Assembly: GCA_003707065.3 (NCBI GenBank)
Contig: PPXM03000007.1
Span: 372,001 to 436,000 of the forward strand
Origin: Trigonopsis variabilis
Taxonomy: Eukaryota > Ascomycota > Trigonopsidomycetes > Trigonopsidales > Trigonopsidaceae
DNA: 64,000 nt
Reading direction: 5' to 3'
Part shown: positions 20,067-28,745 of the stretch, piece after piece
Position numbering within the stretch: the stretch's first letter is position 1
Layout: the number at the start of each line of letters is the position of its first letter
Position numbers and translations under genes: made by a program
The notes under the pieces: model-generated
Seen by the model: the letters and a program-made list of their open reading frames with translations, nothing else
The model's database searches: none
Told to the model about the DNA's origin: nothing

Positions 20067-20093
20067 TGAGTTACGAGCAGGACGTGTATGGTG

Positions 20094-20175
20094 CACGTGT
20101 ATGATGGTGCACTACGTTTATGATGATCACGTGTATGATGGTGCACTACGTTTATGATGATCACGTGTAGATGAT
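20094..20175. repeat. 34-bp direct repeat, two perfect copies plus partial
   Basis: Copies at 20094-20127 and 20128-20161 look identical and start cacgtgtatgatggtgcac. A partial third copy starts at 20162. They lie in the 3' spacer between the kinase and the Mpv17 family gene. Confidence 0.9.
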
Positions 20176-20296
20176 TTCAGTCATCGCGTTTGGAGGGTTT
20201 ATGTTGTCACGACTCGCTTTGAGGAAGGCCACGATGAGATGTACACGCTAGCATAGAAAATATTGCCGATGGCGACTAGCCTCGTCGTAGCTCAGC

Positions 20297-21080
20297 TCAG
20301 TCCTCCTTAGCTTCTGCCTCTTGCTCAGCCGCCACTTCCCGCTCGATCTGGGCCGCCACCTCCTGCTCGATCTCGGCGACGATTTCCTCCTCCAGCTCCT
20401 CCTCCAGCTCCTCCTCGACCTGTCTTTTCTCAAACTCCTCCGCCAGCTCCACCATCGTCTTTGCAGACTTGCCCTCCTTGTCGTCGTCTTTGCGCAGCCG
20501 GCGCTGGCGTCCTTTGGCCAGGACGTTGTTGTACGTGCCCACCAGGAAGCCCACCAGGCTAAAGTACGGCGTCCACGCGTACTGCGGGACAAAGGCCTGC
20601 GCAAACGCCAGCGCAATGGGAGACAGGGTCCAGTTGACCCGCAGAATGGGCCAGAACGTGATCTTGAGGCTGCGCTTGACGACCTCCCACGACCGGGCGC
20701 CGGCGATGACGGCCATGGACGTAGTAAACGCGCCCACCACGAGGGGCGAGTAGATCAGCAGGTGCAAGACCAGCCTGGCGATCCCTCTGGAACGCGCGCC
20801 CTGGAGCCTCGACTTGTCGAGAAGCCTGGCGATCAGGTCAAAGGCCACGTGCGACACCGGCGCAGACACAAGAAAACCGTAGAGAGCCATCTTGTACACG
20901 CGAGACGTGAGCCACTGCGCCTGGTCACCAGACGAGATGCGCGTCGCGAGCGCCTCCTGGAGCGAACACAGAAACGCCGAGGTCAGAGCCTTGGTTCTGC
21001 GATTAGACCGTGCCTGTGCCGTCTTACCTGAGCGGATGGGCTCTCAATTGCTCGCTATAGCGCTGGCTGAGACTCGGCAT
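20297..21080 (-). CDS. Mpv17/PMP22 family membrane protein with acidic C-terminal tail
   Basis: Exons 21080-21028 and 20996-20297 with a 31-nt intron (GTAAGA, TCTAAT, CGCAG) give 250 residues. Splicing makes EQLRAHPLRTKALTSAFLCSLQEAL, the standard Mpv17 opening, from a 17-codon first exon. Four membrane spans follow, with YGFLVSAPVSHVAFDLI and the family block LRVNWTLSPIALAFAQAFVPQYAWTPYFSLVGFLVGTYNN in modified form (WP and NF motifs). Members sit in the peroxisomal or inner mitochondrial membrane and may form channels. Unusually, the last 55 residues are a Glu-rich predicted helix that the core family lacks. Which paralogue (Sym1-like or peroxisomal) is not clear. Confidence 0.9.
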
Positions 21081-21219
21081 GTGGGGAAGTGTAGCAGGTG
21101 ACAACGAGGCGAGGTTGGCGAGGGTAAGGTCGACGTGGATGACGAGGTCGACGAGACAGCAAGGTCGACGTGGATTACGAGGTCAGCGTACAATCTGCGA
21201 CCGAGTAGACAATTGCGCA

Positions 21220-21380
21220 GTGGATGACGGCGGATGACGGCGGATGACAGCTGGGTTAACGCATGTTGCTGCCTACGCTGGCTGCCTACACTGGCTGCCC
21301 ACACTGGCTGCCCACACGAGACGCTACACGGCTGCTACACGGCTGCTACACCCCCACGGCCGCTACGCCCACGCCCTACA
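21220..21380. repeat. Clustered short repeats downstream of FOL1
   Basis: Three copies of ggatgacggc, then three of ctggctgcc(t/c)acac, then three of ctacacggctg lie in the spacer between the Mpv17 family start and the FOL1 stop. Confidence 0.75.
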
Positions 21381-21409
21381 CCCACTGCTAATGACCCTAT
21401 TAACCATAT

Positions 21410-23764
21410 TTAATAAACACTCCGGTAGATAGCATCAGCCATCAATGCCACCTTCTTCATCTCATTGACGTCGTGGACTCGCACAATATCGGCGCCCTTA
21501 CTAATACTGGCAGTCACCACGGCGGCCGTGCCCCACGAGCGCTCGGCGGGCTCCGACACGCCGGTGATGGTGCCTATGAACTTCTTGCGGCTGGCGGCGA
21601 CCAGCCACGGCAAGCCCCGCAGCTTGGGGCGCGCAAGGAGCCGGTCGAGATGGCGCAGGATCTCGACGTTGTGCTGGGCGGTCTTTGCAAACCCCAGCCC
21701 CGGGTCGAGCACGATGTTCCAGCGCCGGATGCCCGCGCTGAGCGCAGCCTCGACCCGCGCCTCGAGCTCCTGGCCGACCTCCTCGACCACGTCCTTGTAC
21801 TGGCAGTGCTGGCCCATGGTCTGGGGCGTGCCCCGCATGTGCATCAGAATGACCGGCACGTCCTTCTCCTTGACCAGGCGCAGCATGTCCGCGTCCATCG
21901 CGCCGGCGCTCACGTCGTTGACCATGTCGGCGCCGGCGTCGAGCGCAGCGCGCGCCACCTGGGCGTCGAACGTGTCGATCGAGAGCGGCACGTCGAGCTC
22001 GGCGCTGCGGATCCGCTCAATCACCGGCACAACCCGCGCCATTTCCTCGTCGATCGACACCCGCGCCGACGCCGGGCGCGTGGACTGGCCGCCAATGTCG
22101 ACGATGTCGGCGCCGTGGGCAATCATCGCGCGCACGGCCGCCACCGCGTTCGACTGGTCCACCGTGCCGCCGTCCGAAAACGAGTCCGGCGTGACGTTCA
22201 CGATGCCCATGATGTGCGTCTTGCGGCCGTCGAACTTGAGACTCGCGCCCCGCCGGAGCGGCATGAGCTTGGACATGCCCGTGCTGCGCAGCCGCCGGAG
22301 ATGGCTCTCCATGGTCAGGCACGTCAGCGGGTGCAGCTTGTCGGGGGCGATGTCGGCCAGCGGGCGCAGCACAAACTCGCGCTCGACGATGCCCATGTGC
22401 GGGATGCTCAGCTCGGGCAGGTCGATCAGCTCGTTGTCGTAAAAGAGGATGTCGAGGTCGATCGACCGCGGGCCTTTGTCGACCGTCTTGACGCGGCCGA
22501 GCACCTCTGACTCGCATTTCTGGAGCAGCCGGAGCAGGTTCATGGGGCTCAGGCGCGTCTGCACCCGGGCGACGCCGTTGAGGAAGTCCGCCTGGTCGGT
22601 GACGTACATTGCCTTTGTGTCGTACAGGCACGACGTGTCGACGACGCGCACGCCGTTGGCGTCGAGCCAGCCCAGCGCGTCCGCGATGTTCCTGGCCCGG
22701 TCGCCGACGTTGCTGCCGAGGCCCACAAAGACGTCGTGCAAGTCGGGGTTGGTGAGTTTCATTTTATCGAAAAAGGCCTGGTCTCGCGACACCTCGACGC
22801 CGGCGGCCTGGGCAAACGCCAGCGCGCAGGGCTTTTCGATTCTCACGGTGGCCTTGGAGACGCCAAAGTTGGTGCAGATCAGCTTGCAGGCGGCGCTGGC
22901 AAACGCCTCGACGGTGAGGTAGTCGGTGCGCTCGGCCCACTCGGCCAGCTCTGAGGTGATGCGCCGGTAGTCGTACGGGGAGCCCGAGGCCTTGACGTCG
23001 CGGTAGAGCCACAGCGTCAGGCGGATGCGCTGTTTCTCGAGGCGCTCCCAGGGGTGGACGCCAATGACCGTGCTGAGATCCATGTCGTGCACCTGCAGCA
23101 CGTCCTCGCTCTCGATGAGGCCGTCGATCCGGCGCGTGATCTCGATCGAGGCGCTCCCGGCTCGCAGCAGCCCTTTGGACTTCTCGACCCGCACCTTGGC
23201 CCACGCGCCGGCCTGGTCGCCCAGGCACGCGCTGGCGATGCGCTCGGCCACGTCCTGGAGGCTCTTGAACTGTTCTTTTTCCATCAGGCCGACGATCCGC
23301 TCGCTCACGTCGCCGTAGTGGATCGTGTGCGCGATGAAGTCCGTCTGGGCCACCAGCGAGATGTTGGTCTTGAGCCACACCGAGATCGTCAGCGGCTGGG
23401 GAGCGTCCTGTTTCCAGGCGTCGAGGCCGGCGCGGGCCTTGACGACCAGGTCCTTGACAAACACAATGTCGGTGTCGCGGTCATAGTTCCAGTTGTGGCG
23501 CGAGTAGGAGCGCGTATGCATCAGCGAGCCCGTCGGAGACACCAGGTATCCGGGACGGCCTCCACTGGGCGTCAGCGGCCGGCGAGGACTGCCAAAGCTG
23601 GATTCGGTGGGCGTTTCCGGCGACAGCGGGCGGGCAAAGGCGCGGGGCCGCTTGGCTGGCGGGCACTCGGGGCAGTCGAAGCTCAGCGGCGATTGGGCTT
23701 TGCGGTGATGGGCGAGCGCGGGCGGAGGAGGAGGCACCGAGCTCGAGTCGAGGTCCAAAGGCAT
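21410..23764 (-). CDS. FOL1: Trifunctional folate enzyme (DHNA aldolase, HPPK, DHPS)
   Basis: 784 residues from the ATG at 23764. An 80-residue Pro/Ser-rich leader precedes two tandem DHNA aldolase repeats (DIVFVKDLVVKARAGLDAW; VHDMDLSTVIGVHPWERLEKQ). HPPK follows (VFVGLGSNVGDRARNI, and GPRSIDLDILFYD for metal and ATP binding). The C-terminus is dihydropteroate synthase (IMGIVNVTPDSFSDGG, DIVDIGGQSTRP, LSIDTFDA, ILMHMRGTPQ, LDPGLGFAKT, VAASRKKFIG, VRVHDV). It makes dihydropteroate from dihydroneopterin and p-aminobenzoate; DHPS is the sulfonamide target. All three activities look intact. A short upstream exon coding a targeting signal cannot be excluded. Confidence 0.95.
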   Translation of the reverse strand: MPLDLDSSSVPPPPPALAHHRKAQSPLSFDCPECPPAKRPRAFARPLSPETPTESSFGSPRRPLTPSGGRPGYLVSPTGSLMHTRSYSRHNWNYDRDTDIVFVKDLVVKARAGLDAWKQDAPQPLTISVWLKTNISLVAQTDFIAHTIHYGDVSERIVGLMEKEQFKSLQDVAERIASACLGDQAGAWAKVRVEKSKGLLRAGSASIEITRRIDGLIESEDVLQVHDMDLSTVIGVHPWERLEKQRIRLTLWLYRDVKASGSPYDYRRITSELAEWAERTDYLTVEAFASAACKLICTNFGVSKATVRIEKPCALAFAQAAGVEVSRDQAFFDKMKLTNPDLHDVFVGLGSNVGDRARNIADALGWLDANGVRVVDTSCLYDTKAMYVTDQADFLNGVARVQTRLSPMNLLRLLQKCESEVLGRVKTVDKGPRSIDLDILFYDNELIDLPELSIPHMGIVEREFVLRPLADIAPDKLHPLTCLTMESHLRRLRSTGMSKLMPLRRGASLKFDGRKTHIMGIVNVTPDSFSDGGTVDQSNAVAAVRAMIAHGADIVDIGGQSTRPASARVSIDEEMARVVPVIERIRSAELDVPLSIDTFDAQVARAALDAGADMVNDVSAGAMDADMLRLVKEKDVPVILMHMRGTPQTMGQHCQYKDVVEEVGQELEARVEAALSAGIRRWNIVLDPGLGFAKTAQHNVEILRHLDRLLARPKLRGLPWLVAASRKKFIGTITGVSEPAERSWGTAAVVTASISKGADIVRVHDVNEMKKVALMADAIYRSVY

Positions 23765-24505
23765 GAATGGCTTCAAGCCCAAACAGATGCGTCGCTTAGC
23801 GGTGTAGACGAGGAGGATAGAAGGAGGACGGGCCCTGGACCCTCGCTGATAACCGGATGACAGTAGACGACTAATGATGCGCTGTCCGCCTCGCGGTAGT
23901 CTAATAAGGCCAAGGGGTCCAGGCTGATCTGGTTGGGCCAGGGTGGTCTAGGCTGTTACCCGGCCGCCTTCAGGGCCTAGAAACGGTCCCCCAGGCGGGC
24001 GTACGTAAGGGCGCCCGGGAGCGACACCGTTTTGGGGGACTCTGGTGATGGCCTGCGCGCACTGGCGAGATACGATTGTCTTGGTGTGGAGCTGGATCTG
24101 AGTCGACTGAGTTACGGCACGCTGTGCACATCTTATCGCTGGCACAAGCTCGCCAGCGACAAGCTCCCAGGGTGACTGTGCAGGCTAGTGCCGGCTGACG
24201 GCGCAGAGGTTAGTGCCAGGACAGCTAAGCGGTTTGGCTCTGGTCGTTACGCTGCCATCGCAGCTCGTACGGGCGGAATGTACGACGTGCGATGGCCAGT
24301 TTTGGCACCGTTCATTCCTCGGACTTGCTCGATTGGGATGGAGTGGAGTGGAATTCATCGTATATGGGGATCTGGCTACCAGAGCAGACGCTATACGCCG
24401 AGCAGACGCTATACGCAGAGAGACGCTGTCTTGTGCAGGGAATCGTGTCACTACGAGGGCTTGCCATAATGGTTCATCTGATGATTCAATCAGGTCACCG
24501 ATCCA
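23765..24505. other. Intergenic between FOL1 and oxidoreductase gene, no gene seen
   Basis: It contains a small hairpin (cgctggc...gccagcg, about 24139-24160) and two copies of gagcagacgctatacgc at about 24392-24420. Small ORFs have no recognisable features. Confidence 0.55.
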
Positions 24506-24509
24506 CGGT

Positions 24510-24557
24510 GAATCACCTCGCCACTGAATACCTCGCCACTGAATCACCTCGTCACTC
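24510..24557. repeat. 16-bp tandem repeat reaching into the oxidoreductase stop codon
   Basis: Three copies of a unit close to gaatcacctcgccact occur. The last copy (about 24541-24556) includes the reverse-strand stop codon at 24552-24554. Confidence 0.8.
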
Positions 24558-25684
24558 GAGGGCCTCGACAAAGTCGGGATAGACAAAGTCGTTTTGGCGG
24601 CGGACGGTGTCCATCACCTGCGCGACCTCGACGCTGTCCTTCCACGTCCACGACGGGTCCTGGTCAAGATTTTTGGCCAGGTCTCTGGCGACCGCATCGG
24701 CTTCCCAGAACAGGCCTTTGCCAGGGACGTCAAAGTCGACCTTGCGCGGCGGCTGGCCGTCGAGGTGGACTGTGTATGCGGTGGGACGGGAGCACGGCCC
24801 CTGGACGGTGATCTGTCCTTTGTCGCCGTGGATGACGACCGACGCCTGGTCCCACGACTCAAAGGTCATGTGGCAGCTGGCGATGGCGATGGCCTGGTGG
24901 GGCGGGGGGTAGGTGAGGACCACGGTCGACGAGGCATCGACCCCAGTCTCAGTCTTGATCATGCTCGAGACGACGTGGGGGCGCTGGCCCTGGTAGAGGA
25001 GTAAGTGGCACCATGTGATGGCGTAGACGCCAATGTCGAGCAGGGATCCGCCTGCCAGGTCGGGGTTGTAGCCTCTGTGCTTTGGGTCGGGGGGAAAGAC
25101 CTCTCCATACGAGGCGCAGACTTTGTGGATGGATCCAAGGATGCCCTGGGCCAGCTTCTCGCGGAGACTGAGCATCAACGGGAAGAAGCGAATCCACATG
25201 GCCTCCATGAGGAATACCTGGTTGCCTTGCGCCAGGGCAATCAGAGCCTTGGACTGCTCTGCGTTCACTGCAAGCGGTTTCTCGCACAAGACGTGCTTGC
25301 CTGCCTCTAGGGCGCTCTTGGCTACCTTGTAGTGCAAGTTATGGGGCACCTGCCGTTAGCAAGCAAGCCAGGCATCGTACCGCTATATAAACCACATCCA
25401 CTGCAGCGTCGTCAAACAGATCCTGGTAGTTTGCGTAGATCGACACTCCCGCGGCCTCGCTGTGCCTGCCGGCAGTCGCAAAGCAGTCCTCGACGAACTT
25501 TTGGGCTCGTTCGGCCGAGGACGAGGAAGCGACGGCCCTGACACGGTGGTCGATATCGTCGACCTGGCGAAGCTTCGGATCAGCCAGTAAATCGACCACG
25601 AACGCTTTGGCGATCTGCCGTCAGCTTCACCTTGCATTTTCATACATTTCCTGGCCCTGCTATGCCCCAATTGGTGGTTATCAT
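24552..25684 (-). CDS. Gfo/Idh/MocA oxidoreductase, dihydrodiol dehydrogenase-like
   Basis: Three exons, 25684-25646, 25614-25381 and 25349-24552, give 356 residues; both introns are 31 nt (CTGAC and CTAAC branches). Exon 1 encodes only MITTNWGIAGPGN. Joined to IAKAFVVDLLAD it forms the Rossmann dinucleotide-binding motif. [61 protein letters not shown] and the C-terminal domain (GGSLLDIGVYAITW) follow. The catalytic Lys of the EKP motif is present. The family includes trans-1,2-dihydrobenzene-1,2-diol dehydrogenase and sugar dehydrogenases using NAD(P). The substrate cannot be told from sequence. Confidence 0.92.
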
Positions 25685-26693
25685 TAGGAAGCATTAGACT
25701 CACTCGATGGAGTAACGTTACATTGGCTCATGTAACCTGGGGTCCATCAGCAGCGAGACAGAGAGATGTGCTAGAGCAGCAAGACAGGAGGAGGATTTGG
25801 ACGTGTTTGGTATGTGGGTATTTCTGGAGTAACTACCGTCATAAAGGAAAGAGATGGAGTTTTTTTCGCATTATTACGACGCGTAGACAAACGAAGACGG
25901 GCCGCTTGGTCTGCCACAAAGAAGAAATCTCTTCCTTCGTTTAGAAGGCCACACTAATTCAATAAGACGACAGACTTAGACCAGCATGCAATAGAATCAT
26001 CTATAGAAAGGATATACTGCCGGAGATTAGTCGGGAATAAGACCAGAAGCGAACCAGTTGGGACAGCGTGCGGCTGAAAATATTTTCCTCAAATGTCCTC
26101 ACCACTTGGCTTGGAACGTTTTGGTTTATAAGCTGAACCACGCGAGCGATAGAGCTGGAGTGGATCTTGCACGGGTTGCATAACAAATAGATCCACAATG
26201 TCTCCACCGGAACTACCTTGGAACCACGTATCATATGCAGACACAGTATGTTTTGATCTACGGCGGATTTTGTTATTCTCCGAGCTTCGGGCAATTATCA
26301 GATCCGACGGATCCCAGCGATCAGCCCGCAGAACACTATCACCGCTGCTCATGAAATACATCCACTTCCACCTTGGCCGCTCTCGGATCGGCATTTTAAT
26401 CCACCGATTGTCCGCTCGGGAGAAGCTCACATGACCAAAGTCCACTAGTCGGAGAACGGCGACACCAGCTTAGACCCAGAGCGCCATGCCATCCACAGAT
26501 CCAGCTCGGGCACTGATAAACTATCCAGCGCTGGAACGTAGAAACCGTCGCTTGTCCTTGTTATGGCGACATTGGTCGGCGAATAATGGCCGGCTGGCCC
26601 GTTACGTTATCTATCCTGACTGCCCTGTAGCGTTGATTCAATCTCTCCAACCTTGTCTCCAACCGCCTCGTGGTAAACCGCCGACAGTCCATC
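25685..26693. other. Intergenic, promoters of oxidoreductase and transporter genes
   Basis: About 1 kb with no convincing gene. A 118-codon minus-strand frame at 26089-26445 shows no family resemblance. The composition is more AT-rich than the flanking genes. Confidence 0.5.
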
Positions 26694-28319
26694 ATGAACG
26701 ACCCGCAGATCGAACAAGAAGTCGCTCAAGTGGTAGACGAGGTCACTCCTTTACTGCCTCCCACCAGCGAGGAGGCTGGGACGCCGGCGGCGAGCGACAA
26801 GACGTCGCTCGAGACCTGGGTGGTCTTGTTGTCCATGTACATTGGGGTGTTTTTGGCTGCCATGGACTCGACGGTCGTTGCTGCTCTGCTGGGGCACATT
26901 GCCTCCGAGTTCAAGGAGTTCAAGGCCGTGGCATGGATCGCGACGGGGTATTTGATCTCGACGGCCGCGTTCCAGCCCTTGTTCGGCAAGCTGACTGACA
27001 TCTTTGGCCGCAAGTCGGGGCTGCTCTCGTGTAACATTCTGTTTGGCGTTGGATGCTTGATCTGCGCGCTTTCGTCGTCGCTGAGGACGCTGGTCATTGC
27101 CCGAGTCATCCAGGGTATCGGCGGCGGAGGCTTGACTGCGATTTCGACCATCACCGTCAGCGACATCATTCCCGTCAGGAAGCGCGGTGTGTACCAGGGA
27201 ATCGGCAATCTGTTCTTTGGCGTCGGCGCAGCGCTGGGAGGAGTGCTGGGCGGCTTTGTCAGCGACCATTTTGGCTGGAGATGGGTGTTCCATATCCAGA
27301 TCCCGGTGATTGCGCTTTCCATCTTCATGATCCAGTGGAAGCTGCACGTGCCAGTGCCCGAGAGCCAGGTCAAGCTGACCCTCAAGCAGAAGCTGGCCCG
27401 CGTCGACTTTGGCGGCTCGTTTGCGCTGTCGACCAGCTTGATTCTGCTGCTTAGCGCCCTGAGTCTCGGCGGCTCCTATATTCCATGGTCTTCCTGGACC
27501 ATCGTCTCCCTCTTCGTCGGCTTTGCAGTCACCTTTGCCCTGTTTTTCTACATCGAGGCAAAGGTGGCCAAGGAGCCGGTCCTGCCGCTTCACTTGTTCA
27601 AAGAGCCCACCATCCTCGGCTGTGCCCTGGCCAACTGGTTCGCTACAATGTCTGTGTACGCGTCCTTGTTCTACTTTCCCATCTACCTCGAAGCCATCCT
27701 GGCCTACACGCCGACCCAGGCGGGTTCGAGCTTGGTGTTTAACTTTGTGGGAGCCTCGTCGGGCTCTTTCTTTGCCGGCATCTACATGAGAACGACGGGC
27801 AAGTACAAGACGCTCCTCCGCCTGAGCTCGCTCCAGTACCTGGTCGGCGTCGGCATCCTCTGCACCGTGGGCTACTCGTTTCCCATCTGGCAGCAGTTCC
27901 TGGCCATGGTCCTGAGCGGGTTTGGCTACGCCAACGTGCTCACCATCACCCTCATTGCGCTGATCGCCGCGGTGCCGTACGAGTTCCAGGCCATCACCAC
28001 GTCGATCCAGTACGCCTTCCGAGGAACCGGCTCGACCATGGGCGTGGCTCTTGTGTCGTCCTTGTTCCAGAACGTCCTCGACTCCAAGCTCCGACTGCTG
28101 GTGCAAGGACCAGACGCCGCCGAGATCATCAAGCTGGTCGAGGGATCGGTCGAAGCGATTGCCCAGGTCCCCGACGAGTACAAGCCTGCCGTGCTCCAGA
28201 GCTACCTGATTGCCTCGCGCTTCGCCTTTTATCTTATAACGGCTCTCGCGGGTGGCATCATTGGCGGCTGTTTCATGGTCCAGGAGCACGTCCTGCAAAC
28301 AAACATCTCTCGTGAATAA
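26694..28319 (+). CDS. MFS transporter, Vba/Fnx1-like vacuolar amino-acid family
   Basis: 541 residues from the ATG at 26694, intronless. The N-terminus carries a dileucine-like VTPLLPPTSEE, plausible for vacuolar sorting. MFS motifs are in order: FLAAMDSTVVAALLGHIASEF, GKLTDIFGRKSGLL (motif A), RVIQGIGGGG (motif B) and GVGAALGGVLGGFVSDHFGWRWVF (antiporter motif C). Fourteen spans are likely. Yeast Vba1/2 and S. pombe Fnx1 take basic amino acids into the vacuole, and the MDSTVVAALLGHI block fits them best. Drug/H+ antiport is the alternative. Its 3' end faces another MFS gene. Confidence 0.85.
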   Translation: MNDPQIEQEVAQVVDEVTPLLPPTSEEAGTPAASDKTSLETWVVLLSMYIGVFLAAMDSTVVAALLGHIASEFKEFKAVAWIATGYLISTAAFQPLFGKLTDIFGRKSGLLSCNILFGVGCLICALSSSLRTLVIARVIQGIGGGGLTAISTITVSDIIPVRKRGVYQGIGNLFFGVGAALGGVLGGFVSDHFGWRWVFHIQIPVIALSIFMIQWKLHVPVPESQVKLTLKQKLARVDFGGSFALSTSLILLLSALSLGGSYIPWSSWTIVSLFVGFAVTFALFFYIEAKVAKEPVLPLHLFKEPTILGCALANWFATMSVYASLFYFPIYLEAILAYTPTQAGSSLVFNFVGASSGSFFAGIYMRTTGKYKTLLRLSSLQYLVGVGILCTVGYSFPIWQQFLAMVLSGFGYANVLTITLIALIAAVPYEFQAITTSIQYAFRGTGSTMGVALVSSLFQNVLDSKLRLLVQGPDAAEIIKLVEGSVEAIAQVPDEYKPAVLQSYLIASRFAFYLITALAGGIIGGCFMVQEHVLQTNISRE

Positions 28320-28411
28320 TAGACGTGCCAGGACTGGCGTCAGAAAAGTGTAGACTCTTGATTGATACAGTATATAGTGGGGTGGTGTGTTGAGACTTGT
28401 AGTTCATCTAG

Positions 28412-28490
28412 CGTTCCAGACATGGCAGACAGGTTCCAGACGTGGCAGACAGGTTCCAGACATGGCAGACAGCGTTCAGAACTCTAGCTG
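28412..28490. repeat. 20-bp tandem repeat, three copies plus outlier
   Basis: Three copies of gttccagacatggcagacag (one with g for a) occur, with a fourth at about 28539-28560. Confidence 0.85.
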
Positions 28491-28577
28491 GGGTAAATAG
28501 CTGGGGTTAGTATGTGGGATGTGGTGTGGTTCATAGCGTTCCAGACATGGCAGACAGGTTCCAAGACTCTAGTTCAC

Positions 28578-28745
28578 AGTTCATACGCACACGTTCACGT
28601 TCACGTTCATACGTTCACATTCACACGCTTCCATGTAATCATACGTACATCAGACCTTTTCGCCTCCATGTAATCATACGACATCACACCTTTATTCCAT
28701 AATCATACGACATCAGACCTTTTTTCCATAATCACATGATCAGAC
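28578..28745. repeat. Composite repeats running into the stop codon of the DHA1 transporter gene
   Basis: A (cgttca)n stretch at about 28580-28625 is followed by about four degenerate copies of a 30-35 bp unit containing ccatgtaatcatacgacatc and agacctttt. The final copy, tgatcagacctttt, contains the reverse-strand stop codon at 28740-28742 and the last codons. Confidence 0.75.

Noticed and set aside
21473-22510. 345-codon plus-strand ORF
   Set aside because: Antisense shadow of FOL1.
26751-28298. 515-codon minus-strand ORF
   Set aside because: It is antisense to the Vba-like transporter and has no membrane or domain features.
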